Assembly: GCA_934096295.1 (NCBI GenBank)
Contig: CAKOLL010000001.1
Span: 186,001-250,000 of the forward strand
DNA length: 64,000 nt
Source: an uncultured Bacilli bacterium
Lineage (GTDB): Bacteria > Bacillota_I > Bacilli_A > RF39 > UBA660
Direction: 5' to 3'
Shown here one piece after another: positions 44,091 to 54,139 of this stretch; the first letter of the stretch is position 1; the number at the start of each line of letters is the position of its first letter. Under the pieces are notes generated by a model. The model had not been told where the DNA came from and searched no databases. It worked only from the letters and a program-made list of their open reading frames with translations. Made by a program: the position numbers and the translations under genes.

Positions 44091-47000
44091 ACTCTATGCA
44101 ATGTGGAATCATAATGTATAGATTCTTTTGAATTAGTAAATGTTTTATTATAAGCGTTAATAACAGTTTTTATAAAAGTCATACCAGTATCAACTTTTAA
44201 AGATACTTCTTCTTCACTTATTCTTAAGAATTTTGCTATTTGTTTAATAGAATATTTTTCATTAAATATTCCTAGAAATAAATATAATATCAGTTTATAA
44301 TCTTCTGGCATAAAATCTATTATGACTTTATAATATTTTTTTAAGTTTTCTGCATCGTTATTAAGGTTCGTTGTTTCTTCTTTTGAGGTTCTGCTTTTTA
44401 TTTTTTCTTTTAAATTATTTATTTTAATTCGAAGAATATTTTTTTCATTTTTGGTAAGATAAGAAGTATCATAAGTTTTAGTAAAATCACTACCAAAAAC
44501 TTTAACAAATAATGAATATATTTTAGTATTTTTACGTTCACTATTAAATATATTTAAAACTTCTTCATAAGTTATACCCAAAATAATATTAAGTGTCTTG
44601 CCATCATTTCTGCTTTTTCTGTTTCTTGTTATATTTTGTCTACTTTTATTGTTTATTCTATTTTTTATTTTTTCTAAGGTTTTAGCTAATACCGCTAAAG
44701 AAACATTATTTATAAACTTTAAATCGAGATTTTCTCCGAAAGCCTTAGTAAGCACTTCCAAATTTGTAGGGGTTGCTACCAATTTTATATCGCTTAGGCT
44801 TTCATTAATTAATTCTTCTAGAGTTTTACCTTTATAAATATTATCCTCTTGAGCTATTTTACTTAATATATCAAGCCTTCTTAATAAAAGGGCATAATCG
44901 TTTTCAGAGAATTTACTTTTATCAAGGAACTCATTTAAATCATTACCAAAAGCTTTATAAAGATCTTCATTTTTATCTAAGGCATTCATAAATCTTTCTG
45001 TGTCTTCATATGATAGTCCCAATATTTCATTTAATTTTTTAGAATTGAATATATCAGTTTCTTGTTGTTTTTTATCCATAAGTTTACTTATTTTGCTTAC
45101 TACTTTGCTTTTTTTATCTATTCTTTTTTTTATTTTTTCTAAGGTTTTAGCTAATATTGCTAAAGAAACATTATTTATAAACTTTAAATCGAGGTTTTCT
45201 CCGAAAGCCTTGGTAAGTACTTCCAAATTTGTAGGGGTTGCTACCATTTTTATATCGCTTAGGCTTTCATTAATTATCTCTTCTAGAGTTTTACCTTTAT
45301 AAATATTATCTTCTTTGGCTATTTTACTTAACATACCAAGTCTTCTTAATAAAACGGCATAATCTTTTTCAGAGAATTTACTTTTATCAAGGAACTCATT
45401 TAATTCATTGCCAAAAGCTTTATAAAGCTCTTCATTTTTATCTAAAGCATTTACAAATCTTATTGTGTCTTCATAGGATAATCTCAACATTTCATTTAAT
45501 TTTTTAGGACTGAATGTATCTGCTCCTTGTTCTTTTTTACTCATAAGTTTACTTATCTTGCTTACTACTTTGCTTTTTTCATAATAACTTAAATTATCTA
45601 AATTACAAATTCCTTTTCCATCTGGGCCAAAAGCTTTTATAAATATATTTGATATTGTGTTGTCTTTTCTTGTTAATTCTTTCCATAGTAAATCTATATT
45701 ATCTAAAGCAAATATTTCATTTAAAGTTTTGCCACTATACTCTTTACCATAACTTTTGTAATCATTATTAATTATGTTTTTTACTGCTTGTTTTAGATAT
45801 GTTGCCTCTTTAGAATTCAAATTATCTTTATAAACTTCATCTAAATTTGGACCAAATGCTTTGTAAAATAAAGTTCTAATATAAGTTGAAACTTTTGCAC
45901 AATAATCAAAATCATTAACCTTTTCTTTTCCAATTAAATCTATTAAGGTTTTACCATTTAAAATGATTCTTTCATTTTTTTCACTTTGAATGCTTTTTGT
46001 GTTATTTTTCAAGAAATTTTGCATTTTTCCTAAAGCTTTTTCTTCAATTTGTCTTACTCGTTCTCTAGTCATTTTGTACATTTTGCCAATTTCTTCAAGA
46101 GTATAATCTTCTCCATATCTTTTGGTAATTATGTCTTTTTCTCGTTCAGTTAAACATTCTAAAAATGTTAATACCGCTGTTTTATTTACAATGGCTTCTT
46201 CTAAATTAATTTTATCTGGTACAAAATTATAACGATTTGTTTCTGTATCATCTTTTACCTCGGCATCTAAAGATGTTAAAAAGCCAATATTATTTACTAG
46301 TTCTTCAATATTAGCACAATCTTCATTCATTTCATCTGCTATTTCTTTAATTGATACTTCTCTTCCTAAAGTATTAGTTAATTTTTCCTCAACTTTCATA
46401 ACTTTTCGGTATTTTTCTTGAACACGGACGGGAATTCTTATATTTCTTTCTTTGTTATGAATGCTACGCGTAATCAAAGATTTAATCCAGTAATATGCAT
46501 AACTTGAAAATGAGGAACCATAACTAAAATCATAATAATCAATTGCTTTAGACATACCAAAGAATCCTTCATTAACTAAATCAAGTAATGTCATATCCGT
46601 AGATGCTATTTTTTTTGCAATATATACAATTAAACGAATATTTCCCTCGATAATTAAATTACGGTATTTATCGCAAATATCTACTTTACCAAGTGATTTA
46701 GCTTCTTGATAAATTTTAATATATTTTAAAGTATCTTCTTTTGATAATATGGGTAAATCCGACATGTCTTTAAAAAACAAATCAACTGAATCTAAAGAAT
46801 TTATATTTATTTCTTTATAATCAATTATTTCTTCTTTAATTAAATTTTTTATTATTCCGTAACTCGTAAGGATATTTCCATTTAGTTCTCCGTACCTTCT
46901 AATAAGTTCTTCCTCTGTATATTTTTTATTAGAAAAAAAGCTAGATAAATAACTATCTATAGTAGGATTTTCACATAATAATGCCATGAATTTAATACCA

Positions 47001-47098
47001 TTTTCTATATTTTTATCTATTAAAATATTGCTAAAATCTTGTAGGGATATAGTTTTATTATTTATTTTTTCCACTAAAACTTTTATAATTTCTTGCAT
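44075..47098 (-). CDS. Giant sigma-70-type factor with seven K-A-F-G repeats (1007 aa)
   Basis: A paralog of the 13812-16217 protein with the same order. The N-terminal domain (RRYGELNGNILTSYGIIKNL) is followed by sigma region 1.2/2 (IEGNIRLIVYIAKKI, DLVNEGFFGMSKAIDYY, FSSYAYYWIKSLITRSI), region 3 (RNIRIPVRVQEKYRKV onward) and region 4 (CLTEREKDIITKRYGEDYT, then MYKMTRERVRQIEEKALGKM). Then come about 500 residues of seven repeats centred on KAFGPNL, KAFGPDG, KAFGNEL, KAFGENL, KAFGNDL, KAFGENL and KVFGSDF. The protein ends in a sigma-4-like helix-turn-helix (FMPEDYKLILYLFLGIF, YSIKQIAKFLRISEEEVSL). The start is ATG 47098 with AGGAGG; a longer ORF lacks a ribosome binding site. A TATAAT box lies about 27 bases upstream of the ATG. 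Confidence 0.85.
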   Translation of the reverse strand: MQEIIKVLVEKINNKTISLQDFSNILIDKNIENGIKFMALLCENPTIDSYLSSFFSNKKYTEEELIRRYGELNGNILTSYGIIKNLIKEEIIDYKEININSLDSVDLFFKDMSDLPILSKEDTLKYIKIYQEAKSLGKVDICDKYRNLIIEGNIRLIVYIAKKIASTDMTLLDLVNEGFFGMSKAIDYYDFSYGSSFSSYAYYWIKSLITRSIHNKERNIRIPVRVQEKYRKVMKVEEKLTNTLGREVSIKEIADEMNEDCANIEELVNNIGFLTSLDAEVKDDTETNRYNFVPDKINLEEAIVNKTAVLTFLECLTEREKDIITKRYGEDYTLEEIGKMYKMTRERVRQIEEKALGKMQNFLKNNTKSIQSEKNERIILNGKTLIDLIGKEKVNDFDYCAKVSTYIRTLFYKAFGPNLDEVYKDNLNSKEATYLKQAVKNIINNDYKSYGKEYSGKTLNEIFALDNIDLLWKELTRKDNTISNIFIKAFGPDGKGICNLDNLSYYEKSKVVSKISKLMSKKEQGADTFSPKKLNEMLRLSYEDTIRFVNALDKNEELYKAFGNELNEFLDKSKFSEKDYAVLLRRLGMLSKIAKEDNIYKGKTLEEIINESLSDIKMVATPTNLEVLTKAFGENLDLKFINNVSLAILAKTLEKIKKRIDKKSKVVSKISKLMDKKQQETDIFNSKKLNEILGLSYEDTERFMNALDKNEDLYKAFGNDLNEFLDKSKFSENDYALLLRRLDILSKIAQEDNIYKGKTLEELINESLSDIKLVATPTNLEVLTKAFGENLDLKFINNVSLAVLAKTLEKIKNRINNKSRQNITRNRKSRNDGKTLNIILGITYEEVLNIFNSERKNTKIYSLFVKVFGSDFTKTYDTSYLTKNEKNILRIKINNLKEKIKSRTSKEETTNLNNDAENLKKYYKVIIDFMPEDYKLILYLFLGIFNEKYSIKQIAKFLRISEEEVSLKVDTGMTFIKTVINAYNKTFTNSKESIHYDSTLHRVKNSQ
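44646..45575 (-). repeat. 465-bp in-frame tandem duplication inside the giant sigma gene
   Basis: Two adjacent near-identical blocks of 155 codons each hold two K-A-F-G repeat units. Both start with SKVVSKISKLM and end near LAKTLEKIK. The anchor cttactactt is at 45561 and 45096, exactly 465 bases apart. DNA identity is high by eye, including silent positions, so the duplication is recent. Confidence 0.85.
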
Positions 47099-47182
47099 AA
47101 CAAACCTCCTGATGAATTTATTATAACACGGCAATATGTTTATTAAAAGTTTTTTTCAGATAAAAAGTTCTAGAAACTAATT

Positions 47183-48118
47183 TCAAGAACCTTGGTTTAA
47201 TCCGTAATTTTTTAAATTATCTATCTTTTTTATTATCTCAACATTTTGTAAAAAGTATTTTTTTACATATTTATTTTCTGGCCATAATGGAAAATTATCA
47301 TTAATGTATTTTGTACATTTTTTTATATCTTCACTATTAAAATTGGATGTTCTCATTAATCTGTTTGTAGTTCCAAATAGTACATGACTTATCGCTGCAA
47401 ATTCAATTTTTTCTTTAAATTCATCAAAAATTTCTCTTTTTTTAGCAAAATCAATTATAGAATCCATCGCTATTAATGTATCAAGTTGATTTTGAGTATT
47501 AGATTGTAGGGATGAATCACTATGAACTACATAAGTATATAAAGCTTCATCAACATATGAAACTGAATTATTTATCAATATGACTTTAAAAATAAATTCT
47601 AAGTCTTCTGCAATTTTTAAGTTTGAAAAAGAAATATTGTTATCTACAATTACTGATTTATTAAATAGTCTAATATCGACGGATGGACTTTGTAACAAAT
47701 CTAATTCTTCTTTTGTTCTTTGTGTATTATTTCTAATCCCATTTACTTCTTTAAATCCTTTTAACATGCATGAAAAACTATTATCTTCATTAATATTACT
47801 ATGTAAGACTTCAAGACAATTTTTTTCTATGTAATCATCACTATCTAGAAAGTATAGGTATTTACCTTGGGATTTAGATATACCTAAATTTCTAGTATAA
47901 CCGACTCCTTCATTTTTAGTATTTTTGTAATATTTAATTCTTTTATCTAACTCTTTATATTTTAAAATAATACTTTCAACATTATCTATAGAATAATCAT
48001 TTATAATTATTATTTCTATGTTATTATAAGTTTGCTCTATAACCGACTTTATGCATCTTTCAAAATAATTTTCATTATTATATACAGGTATTATTACACT
48101 AATTAAATCTTTTTCCAT
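47183..48118 (-). CDS. Family 2 glycosyltransferase
   Basis: A 311-residue GT-A enzyme. The start is SVIIPVYNNENYFERCIKS, with the nucleotide-sugar block YLYFLDSDDYIE (DxD-like, near residue 95). No membrane segment is seen, so it acts at the inner face of the membrane. Transfer of a sugar to a surface polymer or lipid is the usual role of such family 2 enzymes; donor and acceptor are not predictable. GGAGGG precedes the ATG. Confidence 0.92.
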   Translation of the reverse strand: MEKDLISVIIPVYNNENYFERCIKSVIEQTYNNIEIIIINDYSIDNVESIILKYKELDKRIKYYKNTKNEGVGYTRNLGISKSQGKYLYFLDSDDYIEKNCLEVLHSNINEDNSFSCMLKGFKEVNGIRNNTQRTKEELDLLQSPSVDIRLFNKSVIVDNNISFSNLKIAEDLEFIFKVILINNSVSYVDEALYTYVVHSDSSLQSNTQNQLDTLIAMDSIIDFAKKREIFDEFKEKIEFAAISHVLFGTTNRLMRTSNFNSEDIKKCTKYINDNFPLWPENKYVKKYFLQNVEIIKKIDNLKNYGLNQGS

Positions 48119-48132
48119 ATACCCTCCTTAAA

Positions 48133-48558
48133 CTAATTAAAAATTTTTAAGAATTCTTCTAGATCATTTTGATTATTAAATATTTCTTCAAAAATATTGT
48201 ATAAAGAGTCTGTTGCATCAAATTCTCCGATAGCATAACATTTTTTGTTCATTCCATATGCTACACCAGCTTCTATGTGGCCTGACTTTCCAGCAGGTAG
48301 AACAAGTAAGAAATTTTCAGAATTTTTTTCTGCTTCCATATCGCTTTTAAAAACATTTAAAACTGTTTTACTTTTTAAGCCTAAACTTTCAAACTCTTGT
48401 TGTTTATCTAAAGCGTTCATATTTGTTCCATATGAGCTATAAGAATCTTCCTTTAAGAAACAATAATATGTAATTTTATACTTATCAAACAAATCACAAA
48501 TCTTTAATATATTATCTTTATTTCTAGCTCTACCCGCAATAAAAAATTTATATTTCAT
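48133..48558 (-). CDS. Nucleoside 2-deoxyribosyltransferase-like protein
   Basis: A 141-residue protein with a Rossmann-like start, KYKFFIAGRARNKDNI, and the block LVLPAGKSGHIEAGVAYGMN, which matches the nucleotide-binding part of nucleoside 2-deoxyribosyltransferase-like or dNMP-hydrolase-like proteins (Gly-x-Ser...Glu). The catalytic glutamate would be in HIEAG. It overlaps the phosphoesterase gene upstream by 11 bases, which suggests a joint role in nucleotide turnover or signalling; this is inference. Confidence 0.7.
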   Translation of the reverse strand: MKYKFFIAGRARNKDNILKICDLFDKYKITYYCFLKEDSYSSYGTNMNALDKQQEFESLGLKSKTVLNVFKSDMEAEKNSENFLLVLPAGKSGHIEAGVAYGMNKKCYAIGEFDATDSLYNIFEEIFNNQNDLEEFLKIFN

Positions 48559-49384
48559 CTATATTGATACCTCTTTCTTTGAAACTATTATTAATCTTTT
48601 CCATATCTCGATATTTACCCGTAGTTATTTCTGTTTTGTAATCATCAAACTCAATGTTATCTATATTACTTTTTATTTCTTTATCATTATCATATGGTAT
48701 ACTTACAAGTTCAAAAGAAATTGGATTTTTTTCATTCATGGAGTTTAGGTTACCATTTATAATTAAATAATTTGCTAATGTCGTAAAGTTATTATTACCA
48801 TCTTTTTCATCATTTCTAATAACATCAATAGCATTTCCTACTGAACCGGTATTTATAATTGTTCTATTATATATTCTTTGTAAGTATGCTGTATGAATAT
48901 GACCATAAACTACTACATCTGCTTTATTTTGAGATTCAGTATTTTGACTAGGTAAAAATAAAGAATATGATTTTTCAATTTTATCTATATTACCTACGAA
49001 ACCATTTATTTTTTCTGGAGTAGCATGAAAAAATCTTACTAGTCTTCCACTTATATACATTTCATGAGAAAATGGTAGATTCGATAAATAATTTCTGTCT
49101 TCATCTGTAATTTTACCTTTATTCCAAATAATTCTTTTTTGTTCTGTTTCATTAAATTTATTAATGTCTACATCTAATGAAAAAAACTCATCACAGTTTC
49201 CTCGTAAAACCATTTGACAATTTTCTTTAATTAATTCTAAACATTCTTTTTGATTAGAACCTTTGGCAATTATATCTCCGAGACAAATTATTTTTTCTAT
49301 GTTTCTTTTTTTGATATCTTCTAAAACACTTTTTAAGGCTTCTAGATTACCATGGATATCTGATATTACTGCAATACTTGACAT
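48548..49384 (-). CDS. Calcineurin-like metallophosphoesterase
   Basis: A 278-residue enzyme with the dinuclear-metal motifs DIHGN (residues 9-13), GDIIAKG, RGNCDEFF and YGHIHTA. It is similar to the YfcE/MPE group that acts on small phosphodiesters or as a general phosphatase; the substrate is unknown. It shares an 11-base overlap with the nucleotide-enzyme-like gene, suggesting a coupled pair. Confidence 0.9.
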   Translation of the reverse strand: MSSIAVISDIHGNLEALKSVLEDIKKRNIEKIICLGDIIAKGSNQKECLELIKENCQMVLRGNCDEFFSLDVDINKFNETEQKRIIWNKGKITDEDRNYLSNLPFSHEMYISGRLVRFFHATPEKINGFVGNIDKIEKSYSLFLPSQNTESQNKADVVVYGHIHTAYLQRIYNRTIINTGSVGNAIDVIRNDEKDGNNNFTTLANYLIINGNLNSMNEKNPISFELVSIPYDNDKEIKSNIDNIEFDDYKTEITTGKYRDMEKINNSFKERGINIDEI

Positions 49385-49436
49385 ATTATTACCTCACTTA
49401 TATTAAGTATAACATGTTATTACGATTAATAAAAGA

Positions 49437-51260
49437 TTATTTTTTTCTTATTAAACTAGCTTCTTTAGGACAACCATCGTAAAAACTATCTCTTTGAGAA
49501 TCCTTAACACAATATTCTAAATTATGATAATTCCTTTCTAATAAAGTTTTAATTTGTTCACGTTCTAATAATGGAGCGTATAATTTCCTTAATGAAGTAT
49601 TTTCTTCTAGAAAACTTTTCATGACTATTTTTAATCTAGGAAAACAGGCTATAGAGATTTTGTTATTTTTTAGCAAAAATCCATATTTAGCTAACTCTAG
49701 ACTTGGCAATATTATTTCTGGTAATTCTTCGTTTTTCAACAAGAAATAATCTCCGACTTCTGCTAAAGATGGAGCATATAAAATTCTACATTTTTCATTA
49801 TCAGAAAGAAAACTATGTCCTACTTTTTCTAATTTAGGTAAATAAACCTCTTGTGCTTGGCATACTTTTAGAGAAAAATGTCCTACTGTTTTTAAGGATG
49901 GAAAAAACAATTTATTTATTGACTCATTTAATTCTAAAAACTCAGAACCAACTATTTCTAGTTTAGGCATATTTACCCTTTTTAGAATAACGTTATTAGT
50001 CATAAAACAATCGCCAATTTCAACTATATTTGGTAAATCAATTTCTTTTAGTCCAAAGTTTTTATATAAAAAATATGAACCTATACTTTGACAATTATTA
50101 ATTGATAAAATTTCAAGAAATGTTGCATTTTTTAAAACGTAATCTCCGATAACTTTTGTAGATGGTGATCTAAATTCAATTATTTCTAAATCTTTTGTTG
50201 ATAAAAATCCTTTGGGGAGTTCATTTACATTTTCTAAAAACATTTTTTTGATTCTATTAAAATGGTTTACAATTAATTTTGCATATTTGCCATCAGCATT
50301 AAAGATTTCAACAATTTTATTTTCTTTATCTTTTGTAATTGTAATTTTTTCAATATGATTAAAAACTCTAGGAAATGTTTCTATATAAACCTCATAATCG
50401 TTAATATATTCAATATATGATGCATAAGTATCTATGTATTTTGATTCTAATTCTATTATGAAATTATCAATTACTAAATATTTATTTTTATCAAAATGTT
50501 CTACCTTAAAATTTTTAATTATAATATTATCTGGGCAATAATAAGTATTATTTCTTTCAAAATTGTATTTATAGTATTTCCCATCATTAGCTAACACATA
50601 ATTTTCAAGTTCAAATTTAGAAGATTGATGATTTTGTTTTAATCCATACGTTTTTTCAAAACTTTCAGTTAAACCTTCAACTATTCTATCTAAATCATTT
50701 CCAAAGGTTGCATCGGGATTGTCTACACTATGATTATATCGGTTCTTTATTGATAATATATGTGATTTATCTTTAGTAAACTGAATACTTATTACAGATG
50801 TACCATAAGCATCTTCACGTTTTGGATTTTTATAGTCTTCTCTTTTTATTTCAGCAACATTATCTTTAACTGCAAAAAACACTCTGCACTCGGATAATCT
50901 TTCTTGCCTAAATGTACATAGTTTTTCACCTTTAGCATAATACTTTTTAAAAGCCTGTACTTCTTCTTCTGTATGACACTCTACTAAAGTATACCCAACT
51001 GATTTCATCAACTCCTCTGGAGTTTTATTACATTTATTTTGTTTTATATCCAAATTTTTTGAAACATATATAAATTCAATAAATTGTGACTGTTTATGAT
51101 TTTTCTTTATATCATTTAATAAATTATGATTTTCGTGAAATTTACTTAACAATCTACTTGATAAAAATCCGGGTGTTTCTAAAAGCGATGCAAAATTAGC
51201 TCTACAAAAGTGCATCATATCTTCCCCAAATTTCTTTTTTATTATTTTTAAATCATCCAT
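49437..51260 (-). CDS. BspA-type leucine-rich-repeat protein
   Basis: A 607-residue protein with no signal peptide. The C-terminal half (about residues 355-585) carries about nine repeats of 21-24 residues of BspA/LRR_5 type (LKEIDLPNIVEIGDCFM, INKLFFPSLKTVGHFSL, AQEVYLPKLEKVGHSFL, LPEIILPSLELAKYGFL). The N-terminal half is an unrecognised alpha/beta domain (LVECHTEEEVQAFKKYYAKG, ATFGNDLDRIVEGLTESF). Without a signal it probably acts in the cytoplasm. The start is ATG 51260 after GGGGGTAAAG; TATAAT lies about 28 bases upstream. Confidence 0.82.
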   Translation of the reverse strand: MDDLKIIKKKFGEDMMHFCRANFASLLETPGFLSSRLLSKFHENHNLLNDIKKNHKQSQFIEFIYVSKNLDIKQNKCNKTPEELMKSVGYTLVECHTEEEVQAFKKYYAKGEKLCTFRQERLSECRVFFAVKDNVAEIKREDYKNPKREDAYGTSVISIQFTKDKSHILSIKNRYNHSVDNPDATFGNDLDRIVEGLTESFEKTYGLKQNHQSSKFELENYVLANDGKYYKYNFERNNTYYCPDNIIIKNFKVEHFDKNKYLVIDNFIIELESKYIDTYASYIEYINDYEVYIETFPRVFNHIEKITITKDKENKIVEIFNADGKYAKLIVNHFNRIKKMFLENVNELPKGFLSTKDLEIIEFRSPSTKVIGDYVLKNATFLEILSINNCQSIGSYFLYKNFGLKEIDLPNIVEIGDCFMTNNVILKRVNMPKLEIVGSEFLELNESINKLFFPSLKTVGHFSLKVCQAQEVYLPKLEKVGHSFLSDNEKCRILYAPSLAEVGDYFLLKNEELPEIILPSLELAKYGFLLKNNKISIACFPRLKIVMKSFLEENTSLRKLYAPLLEREQIKTLLERNYHNLEYCVKDSQRDSFYDGCPKEASLIRKK

Positions 51261-51319
51261 CTTTACCCCCAAAAAGCAAATTTATTATATCTTAAATTTA
51301 TTAGTAAGTAAATGAAATA

Positions 51320-51844
51320 TTATTTCAAATCATAAATTTTCATTTCACAATTTTTTAATCCTCGATTTAAAAACTTACCATTTTTTATGCCTTCAAAATA
51401 GGCACTAAACGCTTTAGAAACACCACTATGAGCTACTATTAAAACATTTTTATAGTTTTTTTCTTTTAAATTATTCAAAAATGTGAATATTCGAGAAAAA
51501 AATTCTTTTATATTTTCACTCGTTCCATATTGGATAGTAGTATAATAATTCCAATATTCTTCCCTATCTGTACTTTCTAAAGGCTGTTCATTTAAACTGC
51601 CACAATCTCTTTCTTTTAATAATTTATCAACTACAATATCTTTATTATTTGTTATAATTTTTGCAGTGTGTTTTGCTCTTTGATATGGAGATGAGAAAAT
51701 TACATCAAATTCTATATCTTTTATACTTTCTTTAAGTGCTTCAGCTTCTTTTATACCATTTAGAGTTAAATCTTCATCAACTGAACTATATTTTTTCATT
51801 ACATTATGAGGTACTTCACCATGTCTTACTAAATAAACTTTCAT
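51320..51844 (-). CDS. Histidine phosphatase (phosphoglycerate-mutase-like)
   Basis: A 174-residue protein with the RHG motif in VYLVRHGEVPHN and the second histidine in VLIVAHSGVSKA. The catalytic glutamate lies near LLKERDCGSLNEQ. It could be a phosphatase acting on small phosphate esters. It follows the P-loop kinase-like gene by 2 bases, so the two may be a kinase/phosphatase pair. Confidence 0.9.
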   Translation of the reverse strand: MKVYLVRHGEVPHNVMKKYSSVDEDLTLNGIKEAEALKESIKDIEFDVIFSSPYQRAKHTAKIITNNKDIVVDKLLKERDCGSLNEQPLESTDREEYWNYYTTIQYGTSENIKEFFSRIFTFLNNLKEKNYKNVLIVAHSGVSKAFSAYFEGIKNGKFLNRGLKNCEMKIYDLK

Positions 51845-51846
51845 TT

Positions 51847-52365
51847 TTAATTCTCCATCTTTAAATAATAATTATTTTCTAATAAATAGTCTTCTAAGGT
51901 TTTACCTTTGTCTAATTCAATTTTAAAATGTTTATTATTTTTAAATTGTTCATATCTTTTGTCATAACTATTATATATCTTTTCTATATAATCCATGTTA
52001 TTGCCTCTTTTAATAAATCGGTTTTTATATTCTTTTAACGCTTCTTTACTTGGAAAACACAAATAATAGTCAATACCATATTTTTCATAAATTGGTAAAA
52101 TTTCATCAGGATGTATCCAAACTAAAACAATATCATAATTTTTAATAGCAGATTTTATTGCCTTAATGTAATTTTCAGGAAACTCTTTATTTTTTATCCT
52201 ATTTTTAGTACCTTTTAATTTTTCTAAATCAGTTTTATCAACATTACTATAATCCCATTTATAAATACTACTTTCTATATCAATAACATTTTTATATTTT
52301 CTGGCTAATGTAGTTTTTCCCACTCCAGCAAAGCCAGCGATTACTAAACCTTTTTTATTTTCCAT
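51847..52365 (-). CDS. P-loop nucleotide kinase-like protein
   Basis: A 172-residue protein with Walker A GFAGVGKTT near residue 13 and a Walker B-like DIVLVWIHPDEI. It resembles small kinases of the AAA_33 or nucleotide/sugar kinase type; a lid segment rich in Arg/Lys (KNRFIKRGNNMD) is present. The substrate is unknown. It is adjacent to the histidine phosphatase and downstream of the ABC exporter. Confidence 0.75.
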   Translation of the reverse strand: MENKKGLVIAGFAGVGKTTLARKYKNVIDIESSIYKWDYSNVDKTDLEKLKGTKNRIKNKEFPENYIKAIKSAIKNYDIVLVWIHPDEILPIYEKYGIDYYLCFPSKEALKEYKNRFIKRGNNMDYIEKIYNSYDKRYEQFKNNKHFKIELDKGKTLEDYLLENNYYLKMEN

Positions 52366-52414
52366 GATACCTCCACTTAAAATAAGTATATCACAAATCG
52401 AATTCTAATTCATT

Positions 52415-54139
52415 TTAAATTTTATTAAAAAATAATTGTCTGTAGTATTCATTATTTTTTAACAAATTTTCATGAGTATTTACATCTTCGATTATTCCAT
52501 TTCTTAACAAAATAATTGAGTCAGCAAATGTAACTGTATAAACCTTATGGGTTACAATAATTATTGTCATTTTTTCTGATAGTTTTTTTATTATTTTCAT
52601 TATTTCATTTTGGGCATTATTATCTAAAGAACTAGTTGATTCATCTAATATCAATACATTTGTTTTTTTACATAAAGCTCTCGCAATACTTAATCTTTGT
52701 TTTTGTCCTCCGGATAATTTACATCCGCCTTCACCGACTACAGTGTTAATACCATCTGGTAAACTTAATATATATTGTTTTAAGTATACCTCATTACATA
52801 ATTCTATTATTTCATTATCCATTATGTTTGGATTAATTAATTTGAAATTTTCTTTAATAGACAAATTAAACAAATATGGGAATTGATTTATTATAGTTAT
52901 ATTATCCCGTATAAATTTTTCACTTAATCGTTCTATTTCTATACCTTTAAATTTGATTATCCCACTATCTTTATAGTATAAATGACTAATTAAATTTATA
53001 AGCGTAGTTTTTCCACTACCACTTTCTCCTACTACAGCAATAGTTTTTTTACTACCAATTTTAAAAGATATATTTTTTAATGCTTTTTTTTTGGCATTAT
53101 ATGAAAAATTAACATTTTCGAATTGAATACTGCCATCATAATTTATTATAGTATCTTTACCCCAAACATCTTTTATATTCTCATTTTCTTCTAAAAATAT
53201 AAGAAGCCTATCGGCATTTATTTTATATCCTGCTAATTCATATCTTAAATCTCCTAATTCTTTTGCAAAAGAATATGTATGTTCTTTATATAAATAGCAA
53301 GTATAAAATATTGTTGGAAAAATATATCCATTTTTTAGTTGGAAACACCCTATTAATATAAAAATGAAATCAATTAAAGCTATTAAAAAATCTGTTAATT
53401 TATATAATGCTATACCGACATAATATTCTTGGTTATCAGTTTTTATATACTGTTTTTGGTATTTTTCGATTAACTTTAATATAGATTTATCACAATTTAA
53501 TGTTTTAATATCTTTTACAGCTTTAATAATTTCCATTATTTTCGAGTTTACTATTTCTCTTTTACTTTTAACAATTGGCTTTAACTTTGCCAAAAAGTAT
53601 ATTCTAATAGAATAAATTATAGAAATTATAAATATAGATGTTAAAACAAATACCCCTAAATAAATGTTTAAGAAAAAAATAAAAATAATATAAGCGATTC
53701 TTCTGATAATATTAACTGCTAACTCACTTATTTCTTTAAAAGATTCGGAGATACTATTAATGTCAGAAATTATTCTAGTCATAATTTCACCACTAGCGAT
53801 ATTTTCATAATAAGCAAATTTCATATTTAAAATGCTATTTACCACTTTTTGCTCTATATCAAATCTTACTTTATTTTCTATATTTTTATATAAAAATGTA
53901 TTAATGTAAGATAAGAAACAACTAAAACTAAGAATACTAAAATTTATTAAACTTGATTGAATAACTTTGTCTATTTCAACATTTATAATACTTGTAATTA
54001 GTCTAGCCGTTAAAATAGCACTATAAAATGAAATTGATGCTTTTAATAATAATATTGTTATAAATAATATATATAAGAAAAGATATTTTTTGTAAAATTC
54101 TAATATTATTTTTGTACTAACTCGTTTTATTTTAGCCAT
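52415..54139 (-). CDS. ABC exporter, half-transporter (TMD-NBD fusion)
   Basis: A 574-residue protein: six transmembrane helices in the first 300 residues, then an ATPase with GESGSGKTTL (Walker A), LSGGQKQRLSIARALC (signature), VLILDESTSSLD (Walker B) and VTHKVYT (H-loop). It should form a dimer that exports a peptide, lipid or drug. Its start directly abuts the stop of the APH-like kinase gene (0-base gap), so the two are tightly linked. Confidence 0.94.
   Translation of the reverse strand: MAKIKRVSTKIILEFYKKYLFLYILFITILLLKASISFYSAILTARLITSIINVEIDKVIQSSLINFSILSFSCFLSYINTFLYKNIENKVRFDIEQKVVNSILNMKFAYYENIASGEIMTRIISDINSISESFKEISELAVNIIRRIAYIIFIFFLNIYLGVFVLTSIFIISIIYSIRIYFLAKLKPIVKSKREIVNSKIMEIIKAVKDIKTLNCDKSILKLIEKYQKQYIKTDNQEYYVGIALYKLTDFLIALIDFIFILIGCFQLKNGYIFPTIFYTCYLYKEHTYSFAKELGDLRYELAGYKINADRLLIFLEENENIKDVWGKDTIINYDGSIQFENVNFSYNAKKKALKNISFKIGSKKTIAVVGESGSGKTTLINLISHLYYKDSGIIKFKGIEIERLSEKFIRDNITIINQFPYLFNLSIKENFKLINPNIMDNEIIELCNEVYLKQYILSLPDGINTVVGEGGCKLSGGQKQRLSIARALCKKTNVLILDESTSSLDNNAQNEIMKIIKKLSEKMTIIIVTHKVYTVTFADSIILLRNGIIEDVNTHENLLKNNEYYRQLFFNKI

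Noticed and set aside
44598..45302. Two similar plus-strand ORFs (79 and 100 aa)
   Set aside because: They are shadows of the duplicated block in the giant sigma gene; their similarity just mirrors the duplication.
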